Source: Candidatus Poribacteria bacterium (GTDB lineage: Bacteria > Poribacteria > WGA-4E > WGA-3G). From it: a stretch of DNA of 43,715 nucleotides. Positions 33,501 through 41,066 of this stretch are shown piece by piece (position 1 is the stretch's first letter; every line of letters starts with the position of its first letter). The position numbers and the translations under genes were made by a program. The DNA is taken from positions 1 through 43,715 of the forward strand of contig JAJEDN010000089.1 in NCBI GenBank assembly GCA_022821495.1. Reading direction: 5' to 3'. The notes beneath the pieces were generated by a model. That model worked only from the letters and a program-made list of their open reading frames with translations. It did no database searches and had not been told where the DNA came from.

Positions 33501-33597
33501 GATTCGCCAAGCGTTTTGTAGCGTAAACTTCCGAGTTTGCGCATTCACTGGCACAAACTCGGAAGTTTGTGCTACAGGTGGCAACTTAGGTTAGAGA
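33501..33597. repeat. GCACAAACT palindrome, copies in tandem
   Basis: GATTCGCCAAGCGTTTTG leads into an imperfect palindrome GCGTAAACT/AGTTTGCGC (33531-33552), and then GCACAAACT/AGTTTGTGC (33551-33572) with the right flank GCTACAGGTGGCAACTT. Both flanks match the copy at 371-430. The rest of the 33294-33627 gap holds the promoter on the minus strand and no gene. Confidence 0.65.
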
Positions 33598-33627
33598 TAT
33601 GAATTCGCTCTTATTAAAAATAGAAAT

Positions 33628-34134
33628 ATGTTAAACCAAAAAATCTACCACCGCAGCGAACTCACATCCATTCTTCAGCGACTGAAAACTGAAGGTAAGA
33701 CTGTTGTCACGACCAACGGTTGTTTTGATGTCTTACACTTAGGACATCTCCGGTATCTTCAAGCAGCGCGCCAACTTGGGGACCTGCTTGTGGTGGCTGT
33801 CAATAGTGACAATTCGGTGCGGCAGCTTAAAGGCGAGAACCGTCCGCTTGTGCCAGAATCAGAGCGCGCAGAGATGCTCGCTGGATTGGAATGCGTCGAT
33901 TACGTCGTCATCTTTCCAGAATTGACACCCATTGACTTACTCTCTGAACTCAAACCGAGTATCCACGTTAAAGGTGGCGACTATAGACTGGAGCAACTCA
34001 GTGAAAGGGAGGTCGTTGAGGCAAATGGCGGTAAGGTTGTCGTCGGTCTGAACGTTCCCGGTAAATCCACAACCAATCTCATCGAAGTAATATGTGAACG
34101 ATATAAAGATACTGATGCCACAGACACGCCGTAA
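33628..34134 (+). CDS. RfaE2-like heptose/sugar phosphate nucleotidyltransferase
   Basis: A 168-residue cytidylyltransferase-fold enzyme. TTNGCFDVLHLGHLRYLQAA contains HLGH at 37-40, which binds the nucleotide phosphates; VNSDNSVRQLKGENRPLVPESERAEMLA and VKGGDYRLEQL are typical of RfaE domain 2 (HldE C-terminal half), which adds AMP to D-glycero-beta-D-manno-heptose 1-phosphate for lipopolysaccharide core synthesis. The kinase half is not present here, so it is the split form. Similar enzymes act on glycerol phosphate, so the substrate is inferred. No strong ribosome binding site is visible. Confidence 0.82.
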   Translation: MLNQKIYHRSELTSILQRLKTEGKTVVTTNGCFDVLHLGHLRYLQAARQLGDLLVVAVNSDNSVRQLKGENRPLVPESERAEMLAGLECVDYVVIFPELTPIDLLSELKPSIHVKGGDYRLEQLSEREVVEANGGKVVVGLNVPGKSTTNLIEVICERYKDTDATDTP

Positions 34135-34166
34135 GGCAGTTTTAGATTTTTAACTTATCCAATGCA

Positions 34167-34196
34167 CCTCACCGAACCGCAAGGAAAATTAAAAAA
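34167..34196 (+). promoter_or_regulatory. Leader element copy E (core only) at the GH88-like gene
   Basis: CCTCACCGAACCGCAAGGAA at 34167-34186, an A-rich spacer and ATG 34197. The upstream half seen in copies B and D is missing; GCA precedes the core instead. Confidence 0.72.
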
Positions 34197-35567
34197 ATGC
34201 AAATAAACGATTCATTACGTCCCACCGACCTGAAGCCGCAGCTTGAAAGGCTTTTTGAATACTCAGGTCAAAAGATTTTAGCCATTGAGGACACGTGGCC
34301 CCCTGAAAAAGGCACACCTGTCTTCACCGTCGCTGGCACCTACACGACACGCGGCTGGACCGAGTGGACACAAGGGTTCCAATTCGGTGCTGCGATCCTC
34401 CAATTTGATGCCACTGGCGATGAGCAGTTCCTCGAAATCGGCAGACGGAACACCATTGAAAAGATGGCACCCCATGTCACGCATATCGGTGTACATGACC
34501 ACGGCTTTAACAACGTCTCCACTTACGGCAATCTGCGTCGCCTCATGCGCGAAGGCGTGATTCCGCAGGACGATAACGAGATGCATTTCTATGAACTCGC
34601 TTTGAAAGCCTCCGCCGCGGTGCAAGCGAGCCGCTGGACCCGAATTAAAGACGGAACGGGGTACATCGCCTCTTTCAACGGACCGCATTCGCTCTTTTCA
34701 GACACGATCCGCTCTCTACGGGTTTTAGGACTCGGACACACGCTCGGTGCTGTGCTGATGAGTGAAGGTGATGCCGCGATCAGTCTGTTGGAACGTCTAC
34801 TCCAACATTCGCAGACAACGGCAGCCTATAACGTCTACTACGGCGAAGATCGCGATGCATTTGATATACGTGGACGTGTAGTGCATGAATCCATCTTCAA
34901 TACGAACGATGGGAACTACCGCTGCCCCAGCACGCAACAGGGGTATTCACCCTTTACGACGTGGACGCGTGGATTGGCGTGGATTATTACAGGCTACGCA
35001 GAGCAGCTTGAATTTTTTGATACATTGTCTGAAGAAGACCTCGAACCTTTCGGTGGATATGACTTAGCAACCGCACACATGCGCAAAGCAGCGGAAGCCA
35101 CCGCCGATTTCTATATTGAGAACACTGCCCAAGACGGTGTCCCGTATTGGGATACCGGTGCCCCGGGTTTAGCCGAGCTTGGTGATTATCTATCAGTCCC
35201 TTCGGATCCCTTCAACGATCTTGAACCGGTAGACAGTTCCGCCGCAGCGATTACAGCTCAAGGGTTAATCCGACTCGGTAACTACCTCAGAAAGCACGGT
35301 GAAACAGAGGCAGGAGATTCCTATTATCAAGCAGGTTTGACAGTCGCCAAAACGCTTTTCGCTGAGCCATATCTCTCGGAATCCGATTCACATCAAGGGT
35401 TGTTATTGCATTCGGTATATCACCGTCCGAACGGATGGGATCATGTGCCAGAGGGTCGAAAAATCCCATGCGGAGAGGCATCCATGTGGGGCGATTACCA
35501 CGCCCGCGAACTCGCAGTCCTATTATGGCGGGAGATAAACGAAAAGCCGTATTTAACGTTTTTCTAA
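34197..35567 (+). CDS. Glycoside hydrolase family 88-like (unsaturated uronyl hydrolase)
   Basis: A 456-residue (alpha/alpha)6-barrel protein. HDHGF at 100-104 gives the likely catalytic D101; DGVPYWDTGAP and PVDSSAAAITAQGLIRL in the second half correspond to the other conserved acid region of GH88. Family members hydrate and release 4,5-unsaturated uronic acids left by polysaccharide lyases. There is no signal peptide, so it would act in the cytoplasm on imported disaccharides, in keeping with the sugar importer 3 kb upstream. The start is set by the leader element's AAGGA. Confidence 0.8.
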   Translation: MQINDSLRPTDLKPQLERLFEYSGQKILAIEDTWPPEKGTPVFTVAGTYTTRGWTEWTQGFQFGAAILQFDATGDEQFLEIGRRNTIEKMAPHVTHIGVHDHGFNNVSTYGNLRRLMREGVIPQDDNEMHFYELALKASAAVQASRWTRIKDGTGYIASFNGPHSLFSDTIRSLRVLGLGHTLGAVLMSEGDAAISLLERLLQHSQTTAAYNVYYGEDRDAFDIRGRVVHESIFNTNDGNYRCPSTQQGYSPFTTWTRGLAWIITGYAEQLEFFDTLSEEDLEPFGGYDLATAHMRKAAEATADFYIENTAQDGVPYWDTGAPGLAELGDYLSVPSDPFNDLEPVDSSAAAITAQGLIRLGNYLRKHGETEAGDSYYQAGLTVAKTLFAEPYLSESDSHQGLLLHSVYHRPNGWDHVPEGRKIPCGEASMWGDYHARELAVLLWREINEKPYLTFF

Positions 35568-36017
35568 TTTGTGGGACTCACGCACTGTTTCTTAAAGTCT
35601 CCCTGATAAGGCGGATTTAGGGGCTAAAAGTGCTGAAATAACGACTTTTGCGTGAAATAAGCCCCTTTTCTGTTCAATTCGCGTAAGTCCTGACCTGTAT
35701 GGAATAGGCGCGCTTTGATGAGGTTTCAGAAAATATTTCGGTAATTCTATGTTTTCTCCAGGTCCGGTAGATTCGGTTTTGCGGCGTACACGCCCCGGGG
35801 AATGCCATACGGAGAACCTTCATACCGTTGATTCATGTGATCTGAATTCCTAACCGAACCGAATTTTACACAGAAACCTTGAAGACTTCAAAAACCTCTT
35901 CAGTCCCGTAGGGGACGGTATCTATGTAGAAATGTTGTATCTAAGAAATCAAGCCCCGTAGGGGCGGCATTTATAGAGACGCTGCTATTCGAGCAAATCA
36001 GATTAGAGGAAATAACA
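35568..36017. other. Intergenic region with repeats
   Basis: No gene is seen. It contains the second GGACTTACGC element (35574-35690), a shared ATACCGTTGATTC motif (near 35825; also near 28693), and two units of the CCCGTAGGGG repeat (about 35902-35933 and 35955-35987), the last 30 bases before the ATPase gene. Confidence 0.55.
35574..35690. mobile_element. MITE-like element, GGACTTACGC family, copy 2
   Basis: GGACTCACGC (35574-35583) and GCGTAAGTCC (35681-35690) are inverted copies with one mismatch. The interior CTTAAAGTCTCCCTGATAAG and GATTTAGGGG matches copy 1 and the fragment at 32080. It lies directly after the GH88-like gene. Confidence 0.6.
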
Positions 36018-37502
36018 ATGAGCGAAGTCAAAGACACACAGCAACACCCGAAAGTCGAAATCGCTGTTGAAAATTTCGGTCCCATTGCCAAAGCAAATAT
36101 TGATCTGCGTCCGTTGACAGTATTTGTCGGTCCAAGCAATACAGGAAAAACTTATTTTGCTACGTTGGTGTATGTCTTGCATGGTGCCTTTAATGACTTA
36201 TCTCATTCAAGTATTCTTTCTCCCCTTGTTGAGTCTGGAACAGTTGGGGATATACTAGGCGAGCTTTTGACTGATCTTACCACGCCAAAAGGAGAAATTC
36301 AGGAGATACTTAACAAGTTAAATATGGTGGAGAGGCCTTTTAAGTTGTCGGATTTATCCAAAGAAATTCGCCAAAAATTAGGCATCATTACCAAAGGTAA
36401 AGATTTTTTTCGAGAAGAATTGCGGGATGAGATCAAAAATTGCTTTGATTTGAATTCCGTTTCAGAATTAATGCGATTGACTGGAGCACAACGTAATAAA
36501 TTAATTGTTTTACTGAGGATAGATGAAAGAGTTCAAGCATACTGGCGCATCAGCATGAGGTCTTCTGAAGCAGAAGTTGACCTAGATAATTTTTTAACTT
36601 CTTTAGATAGTCCAACTTATGACGACATGATTCTTCTTCCTAAGGGGTGGTCGGCTTCTGGGGAATTACTCGTTGACAATAATAGAGTTCTCATAAGAGA
36701 CTTTAGGTATCCATTAGTTCAAAATAGGTATTACTTGCCTGCTGCTCGGAGTGGCATCATGCAAAGCCACCGAATCATTGCGAGTTCTCTCGTGAAGCAT
36801 GCCACCCGAGTTGGTGTCAGGCGTTCATCCGAACTTCCCACTATGTCAGGAGTGATAGCAGACTTCATGGAAAAGATTATCCTATATGAAGAAGGCAAAT
36901 ACTCTAATGACGAAATGAAACATCTTGCTGAAACGTTAGAAACCGAAGTACTTGCTGGACAGATACGCCTCAAACCTTCATCAAGTGGATATCCAGACTT
37001 CCGCTACCTGCCACAAGGCACTAATGAAGAAATTCGCCTCAGCCAATCTTCATCAATGGTATCTGAACTTGCGCCTTTGGTTCTATATCTCCGGGGTCTC
37101 GTCCGGCCCGGCGACACCCTTATTATTGAAGAACCGGAGGCACACTTACATCCGGGGGCACAAGCAGATATGGCAGTTATCCTCGCTCGCTTGGTTCGTG
37201 CAGGTGTAAAAGTGACCGTAACGACACACAGTGATTGGTTGCTTCAGGAAATCGGAAATCTGGTTCTTGAAGGGCTGTTAGAGGACGAAACTGACGAACC
37301 CGCGAGTTGGTTACTACCGGAAGAAGTTGGAGTGTGGCATTTTCAAAAGGACGAACCGGTAAAGGAAATTCCGTTTAAATCCAGAGAGGGGCTCTCTCCA
37401 GAAGATTACGAAGACGTTGCCGAAGGGCTTTACAATCGCTCAGTAAATCTCCAACAGAGGTTAGAGAAAAAGAAAGGTGAAGATGAACGTGAATCTTCAT
37501 GA
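36018..37502 (+). CDS. AAA-type ATPase (AAA_15/OLD-like)
   Basis: A 494-residue ATPase of the RecF/OLD-like SMC-related class. VEIAVENFGPIAKANIDLRPLTVFVGPSNTGKT places Walker A at 38-45; the Walker B TLIIEEPEAHLHPG is at about 365-378, and THSDWLLQEIGNL follows as the switch histidine segment. The middle 250 residues are helical and variable, as usual for the coiled-coil insertion. There is no TOPRIM domain. It overlaps the next gene by 20 bases, so the two products probably form one complex. Repeats of the CCCGTAGGGG type precede it; GAGGAAA is the ribosome binding site. Confidence 0.8.
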   Translation: MSEVKDTQQHPKVEIAVENFGPIAKANIDLRPLTVFVGPSNTGKTYFATLVYVLHGAFNDLSHSSILSPLVESGTVGDILGELLTDLTTPKGEIQEILNKLNMVERPFKLSDLSKEIRQKLGIITKGKDFFREELRDEIKNCFDLNSVSELMRLTGAQRNKLIVLLRIDERVQAYWRISMRSSEAEVDLDNFLTSLDSPTYDDMILLPKGWSASGELLVDNNRVLIRDFRYPLVQNRYYLPAARSGIMQSHRIIASSLVKHATRVGVRRSSELPTMSGVIADFMEKIILYEEGKYSNDEMKHLAETLETEVLAGQIRLKPSSSGYPDFRYLPQGTNEEIRLSQSSSMVSELAPLVLYLRGLVRPGDTLIIEEPEAHLHPGAQADMAVILARLVRAGVKVTVTTHSDWLLQEIGNLVLEGLLEDETDEPASWLLPEEVGVWHFQKDEPVKEIPFKSREGLSPEDYEDVAEGLYNRSVNLQQRLEKKKGEDERESS

Positions 37503-37986
37503 AGCTCTTGAGGAGATTCGTCAGCGGGTAGGAGACAAGAAGGCGACACCCCCTTATACCAAAGAAGGATGTCGCGTCTCTATGGCTAACGTACCGACCG
37601 ACCGAGTTGTATTGGATGTAGACCTCGCTTTTCCAACAGACAGAGCCAAGACAAATCAATGCGATTTTGTTCTCTTCTACATTGACACCGCCCAGAGCGG
37701 CCTCATCGGGGTTCCAATGGAACTCAAGCGTGGTGACGTTGATGCGTCAGAAGCAGTTGCACAGTTGCAAGAAGGGGCGCGTATTGTTGACAGCTGCACT
37801 CCCAAGGATGTTGAAATGAACCTTGTGCTTGTCTTAGTTCATGGCGGTAGTATGCATAAAACTCAACGAAATCGGCTTAGAACTTCAAGAATCAGGTTCC
37901 GAGGCGAAGAATTTCCGATTAATACTGCGCGATGCGGGCATCAAGGAAACTTAGCACAGGCTTTGGCGAAGTCAAGCAGACGTTGA
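37483..37986 (+). CDS. Nuclease-like partner of the AAA ATPase
   Basis: A 167-residue protein that I do not recognise as a named family. The segment CDFVLFYIDTAQSGLIGVPMELKRGDVDASEAVAQLQEGAR has the spacing of a PD-(D/E)XK nuclease core: D61, then E80-L-K82 and a conserved QLQxGA helix. The C-terminal part is basic (TQRNRLRTSRIRFRGEEFP). ATG 37483 follows AAAGG and lies inside the end of the ATPase gene, which indicates translational coupling. By context it would be the effector of a two-gene ATPase-nuclease module. Confidence 0.65.
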   Translation: MNVNLHEALEEIRQRVGDKKATPPYTKEGCRVSMANVPTDRVVLDVDLAFPTDRAKTNQCDFVLFYIDTAQSGLIGVPMELKRGDVDASEAVAQLQEGARIVDSCTPKDVEMNLVLVLVHGGSMHKTQRNRLRTSRIRFRGEEFPINTARCGHQGNLAQALAKSSRR

Positions 37987-37999
37987 CTTCTGCTCTTAA

Positions 38000-38974
38000 T
38001 CACTTAGCAACCTGTTCAACCTGTCCTGTTTCCAATGAACGGTTCGCAGCAAGCGTGACGGCGAGGCTCTTCGCAGCATCAGCATAGGACGAAAGCACCA
38101 ACCCCTGATCATTCGCATCAACCGCTTTAATAAACTGCTCAACCTGTCGGAAATAACCGGCTTCCGTACCGGTATAGTCGATTGCCTCACCGCTGATTTG
38201 CCCACGTAATCCGAGGTCAAGCGTAAGTTTGAGATAGAAGTCATCACCGACCAATTCAGCTGCGAAATGATCGTGCGCGCGAGCGACACAGGTGCTGGTA
38301 ATACTGCCCACCGCACCACTCTCAAACTGCATGTTGCAAACAGTACACTCCTCGAAATCAGCAATCCCCTCAGAAACGCCTTTGATACCGTAGGCGTGAA
38401 CACTTACCACATCACCGAGGAAGTAGCGGATCAGGTCAAAGACGTGGGTCGTCTGCTCGACCATCTGTCCGCGCGAGACATCGTATTTTCCCCACCACGG
38501 ATGCCCCGCACCCATCCTTGTGAGAAACCGTCCGATCCCCATCGTAAGTTTCCGATCACCGACTAACTCCTTCGATTTCGCTGTAATATCGCTATACCGT
38601 GCCATATAACCGACTTGATTGACAACACCTGCCGAAGCAATTGCATCGCGAGCGTGTGTAGCAGTTTCCAAGTCTTGTGCGACAGGCTTCGCGACGAAGA
38701 GTGCCGCACCAGATGCCGCTGCATCCGCAACCTGTGTCGTGTGTGCACCCGGTGGTATGCAAGTGAACACGACATCAGGTTTCTCTTTGTGTAGCATCTC
38801 CGTGTGATCGGTATATGCAATAGCATTTTCGTCAGTAGCGATTGCTGTGGCGCGTTCAGCGTTTATATCACAGACCGCTGCAATGGGACGTTCAAGTTGT
38901 TTGAGACTCCCGCGGTAGTTGCCAGCAATGCCTCCAACACCGATAAAAGCAATTTTCAAATTCTGTTGATTCAC
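38000..38974 (-). CDS. Gfo/Idh/MocA family oxidoreductase
   Basis: A 324-residue NAD(P)-linked dehydrogenase-like protein. LKIAFIGVGGIAGNYRGSLKQL is the Rossmann loop, FVAKPVAQDLETA the EKP-like motif (AKP, lysine kept), and EQTTHVFDLIRYFLGDV the conserved helix with the catalytic-site histidine. AAGGAGAAGAAAC lies before the ATG. It converges with the nuclease-like gene (13-base gap) and lies downstream of the minus-strand ATPase-TOPRIM pair, but has its own ribosome binding site. The substrate is unknown. Confidence 0.85.
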   Translation of the reverse strand: MNQQNLKIAFIGVGGIAGNYRGSLKQLERPIAAVCDINAERATAIATDENAIAYTDHTEMLHKEKPDVVFTCIPPGAHTTQVADAAASGAALFVAKPVAQDLETATHARDAIASAGVVNQVGYMARYSDITAKSKELVGDRKLTMGIGRFLTRMGAGHPWWGKYDVSRGQMVEQTTHVFDLIRYFLGDVVSVHAYGIKGVSEGIADFEECTVCNMQFESGAVGSITSTCVARAHDHFAAELVGDDFYLKLTLDLGLRGQISGEAIDYTGTEAGYFRQVEQFIKAVDANDQGLVLSSYADAAKSLAVTLAANRSLETGQVEQVAK

Positions 38975-39025
38975 GCTGTTTCTTCTCCTTGGTTTCTAAC
39001 GAGTTGACATGTCAACGGCTAATAC

Positions 39026-39667
39026 TCAGATGAGTGATCGAATCTTATCTCGAAAATAACAGAAACTGGGTGACGCGTTTTTGTTTATATCCATCTCTGG
39101 CGCAATTTTCTGTGCCCAAATTGATTTTTCTCTTCCGATTACATACCAAGGCTTCTTTCCGAGTGCATTTGAACCTCCAGCGAATATTGCATCAGCCAGA
39201 AGCTCCCACGTACCACAAATAGAGTCGTTTTGATAACTATGCAAAATATTGTCTTTGGCTCTCGGATATGCTGCCTTGATTGCCGGAATATCACCCAACA
39301 GCCAAGCTTCACCTTCTTCTATCGCAATACAAAACCTTGTTTCTGGTTTGGGGTTGCAAGAATTCAGGACTCTGAAGAGTTCTTGGCGAAACGTTTTTAA
39401 ACAGTTATTATCCAAATCGCAAACGACAATCACAACCTTAGTAGGATCATTGGCATAATTTTTTCCGTACGCCCTGAGCTGCATGGGGAGTTGATTGAGT
39501 AAAAGGTTTGTATTCGCATTGGTAGGATTAGTGAGATTTTTAGGGATGTGACCAACGCCTTGATAGGGACGGATCTTGAACTTGTGTTGATTACTGATAA
39601 TCTTTGGTATCAGAATATCAAGAACTTTCTTTCCAGATTGATCTTCAACAAGTATCTCAAAATGCAT
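39026..39667 (-). CDS. DUF4276-like TOPRIM protein
   Basis: A 213-residue protein with a TOPRIM-like core: MHFEILVEDQSGKKVLDILI supplies E8, and VVIVVCDLDNN supplies D84 and D86, the acidic set that binds Mg2+. IEEGEAWLLGD and CGTWELLADAIF further resemble the DUF4276 family. TOPRIM partners of ATPases cut DNA or RNA in OLD- and PARIS-type systems. The start ATG 39667 lies five bases after the stop of the ATPase gene, inside GAGGTAATGGA, so that the ATPase stop is part of this gene's ribosome binding site. Confidence 0.75.
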   Translation of the reverse strand: MHFEILVEDQSGKKVLDILIPKIISNQHKFKIRPYQGVGHIPKNLTNPTNANTNLLLNQLPMQLRAYGKNYANDPTKVVIVVCDLDNNCLKTFRQELFRVLNSCNPKPETRFCIAIEEGEAWLLGDIPAIKAAYPRAKDNILHSYQNDSICGTWELLADAIFAGGSNALGKKPWYVIGREKSIWAQKIAPEMDINKNASPSFCYFRDKIRSLI

Positions 39668-39671
39668 TCCA

Positions 39672-40958
39672 TTACCTCGGATCGAGATAGTCACTGTACC
39701 AAAGTCCACCTAATGGCAGTCCCTCTTCAACAAGGTTATTCACGAGCGGATCTTCACTTGCCCGACGGATTTTGGAAAAGCCATCTTCACCTTTTTCCAA
39801 AATCCAAACCTCTTTTGGTTCTAAGGCGTTAACAAAGTACGGTTGGTGCGTCGTAATAAAAACCTGCGATCCACCTTTGTGTCCAGTAGCGTGTTCGCGG
39901 AATTCGTCAGCTAATGTCTCTAAAAGTTTATGATACAGACCATTTTCTGGTTCTTCAATACAAAGAAACGGAGGCGGGGTTGGATCTTCGAGCAGTAGTA
40001 GATAGGCGAACACTTTGAGTGTTCCATCGGACATCTGCTGCGCGTAAAAAGGATCTTCAAAGCCTTTGTCGTTGAATCTGAGTAGCAGTCTGCCGTCACT
40101 GGTTTTTTCCGTATCAATTTGGTCTATACCTGGGATCTTATCGGCAATTTTTTTCAAGATTGTTTTGAAACGCTGCTTATGTTCACGTTCCATGAATTGC
40201 ACGACATTCCCGAGATTGTCACCGTGGATATTGAGGTGTTCTTGGGGACCAGCAAGTGGTAGGCTACGCGCAGCATCAGGTGTGAAATAACTAAGATACC
40301 ATCCCTCAATGAACTGGCGAAAAGCGGAAATTCTTGGGTGTTGTTTCAATGCTCCAAGTGTGGCGATACCCAGTTTACGCGGATCACTTAATTCGATAGC
40401 TTCTGTTTCCCCAGATTCCTTTGCTTTTATGGATTTCATGAAAAACTCGAAAAGGTCTAAGTCCTCGGTTTCCTCATTAATTTGGTGTCCTGCTTGTTCT
40501 CCTTTCCATGCAACACCGCTTCCGTTATTGAGCATTAGGAAGGAAAATGGCTGCCCTCGCCTCTGCCCTTTTCGCCTTTGTCGGAGACGCTCCCGAAGAA
40601 CATAAGGGCGTCCGAATTCATCTATCTCAATAGCAACTTGATATGTAATAGGTCTGGCGTTTCCGTGTTCTCTATAGTACACGTCAAATTCAATTGGATC
40701 TGTTGCGCCTTGAGTCCGCATTTTCTCGAAACCACCCCGTCCGTGGGCATCGCAAGCTTCCTCAACATTATTGAATTTGAGAGCATCAGCAAGAAAACCG
40801 AAAGCATCGAATAATGCACTCTTGCCGACCCCATTTTTCCCAATTACTGCTGTCATTGGCGTGAGTGCTTCTTCTTTCCTTCTGTCCGATAGGCGACCGA
40901 GTGTTACATCTTTGAGTACCCCGAAATTTCGCACTCTGAAGCCTTCTAATGTTGCCAT
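39672..40958 (-). CDS. AAA-type ATPase (AAA_21/RecF-like)
   Basis: A 428-residue SMC/ABC-type ATPase. LEGFRVRNFGVLKDVTLG opens the fold, Walker A GKNGVGKS is at 40-47, QQMSDGTLKVFAYLLLL is the ABC signature, FLCIEEPENGLYH Walker B, and VFITTHQPYFVNAL the switch segment. No nuclease domain is fused; the next gene encodes a TOPRIM-like protein four bases on, so they are best read as ATPase plus effector. Such pairs resemble PARIS (AAA_15 ATPase AriA with TOPRIM AriB) in logic, but the families differ. Confidence 0.82.
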   Translation of the reverse strand: MATLEGFRVRNFGVLKDVTLGRLSDRRKEEALTPMTAVIGKNGVGKSALFDAFGFLADALKFNNVEEACDAHGRGGFEKMRTQGATDPIEFDVYYREHGNARPITYQVAIEIDEFGRPYVLRERLRQRRKGQRRGQPFSFLMLNNGSGVAWKGEQAGHQINEETEDLDLFEFFMKSIKAKESGETEAIELSDPRKLGIATLGALKQHPRISAFRQFIEGWYLSYFTPDAARSLPLAGPQEHLNIHGDNLGNVVQFMEREHKQRFKTILKKIADKIPGIDQIDTEKTSDGRLLLRFNDKGFEDPFYAQQMSDGTLKVFAYLLLLEDPTPPPFLCIEEPENGLYHKLLETLADEFREHATGHKGGSQVFITTHQPYFVNALEPKEVWILEKGEDGFSKIRRASEDPLVNNLVEEGLPLGGLWYSDYLDPR

Positions 40959-41008
40959 TTTGCGATCTCCATTTTCATTTCTGCGAGTATCAAAACAATT
41001 CGCTCTTT

Positions 41009-41037
41009 ATTATAGCACCTCTTGTACTATTTTGAAA
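41009..41037 (-). promoter_or_regulatory. Promoter of the ATPase-TOPRIM operon
   Basis: On the minus strand TTTCAA (41037-41032), 17 bases, TATAAT (41014-41009), 50 bases before the start of the ATPase gene. The -10 box is perfect, the -35 box weak. Confidence 0.45.
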
Positions 41038-41066
41038 GTGGAAATTTTTCAGTTGTGGTTTGGGTT

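Noticed and set aside
39026..40958. ATPase-TOPRIM pair as a typical PARIS system
   Set aside because: PARIS uses other ATPase and TOPRIM families (AAA_15 and DUF4435); only the general logic is shared.
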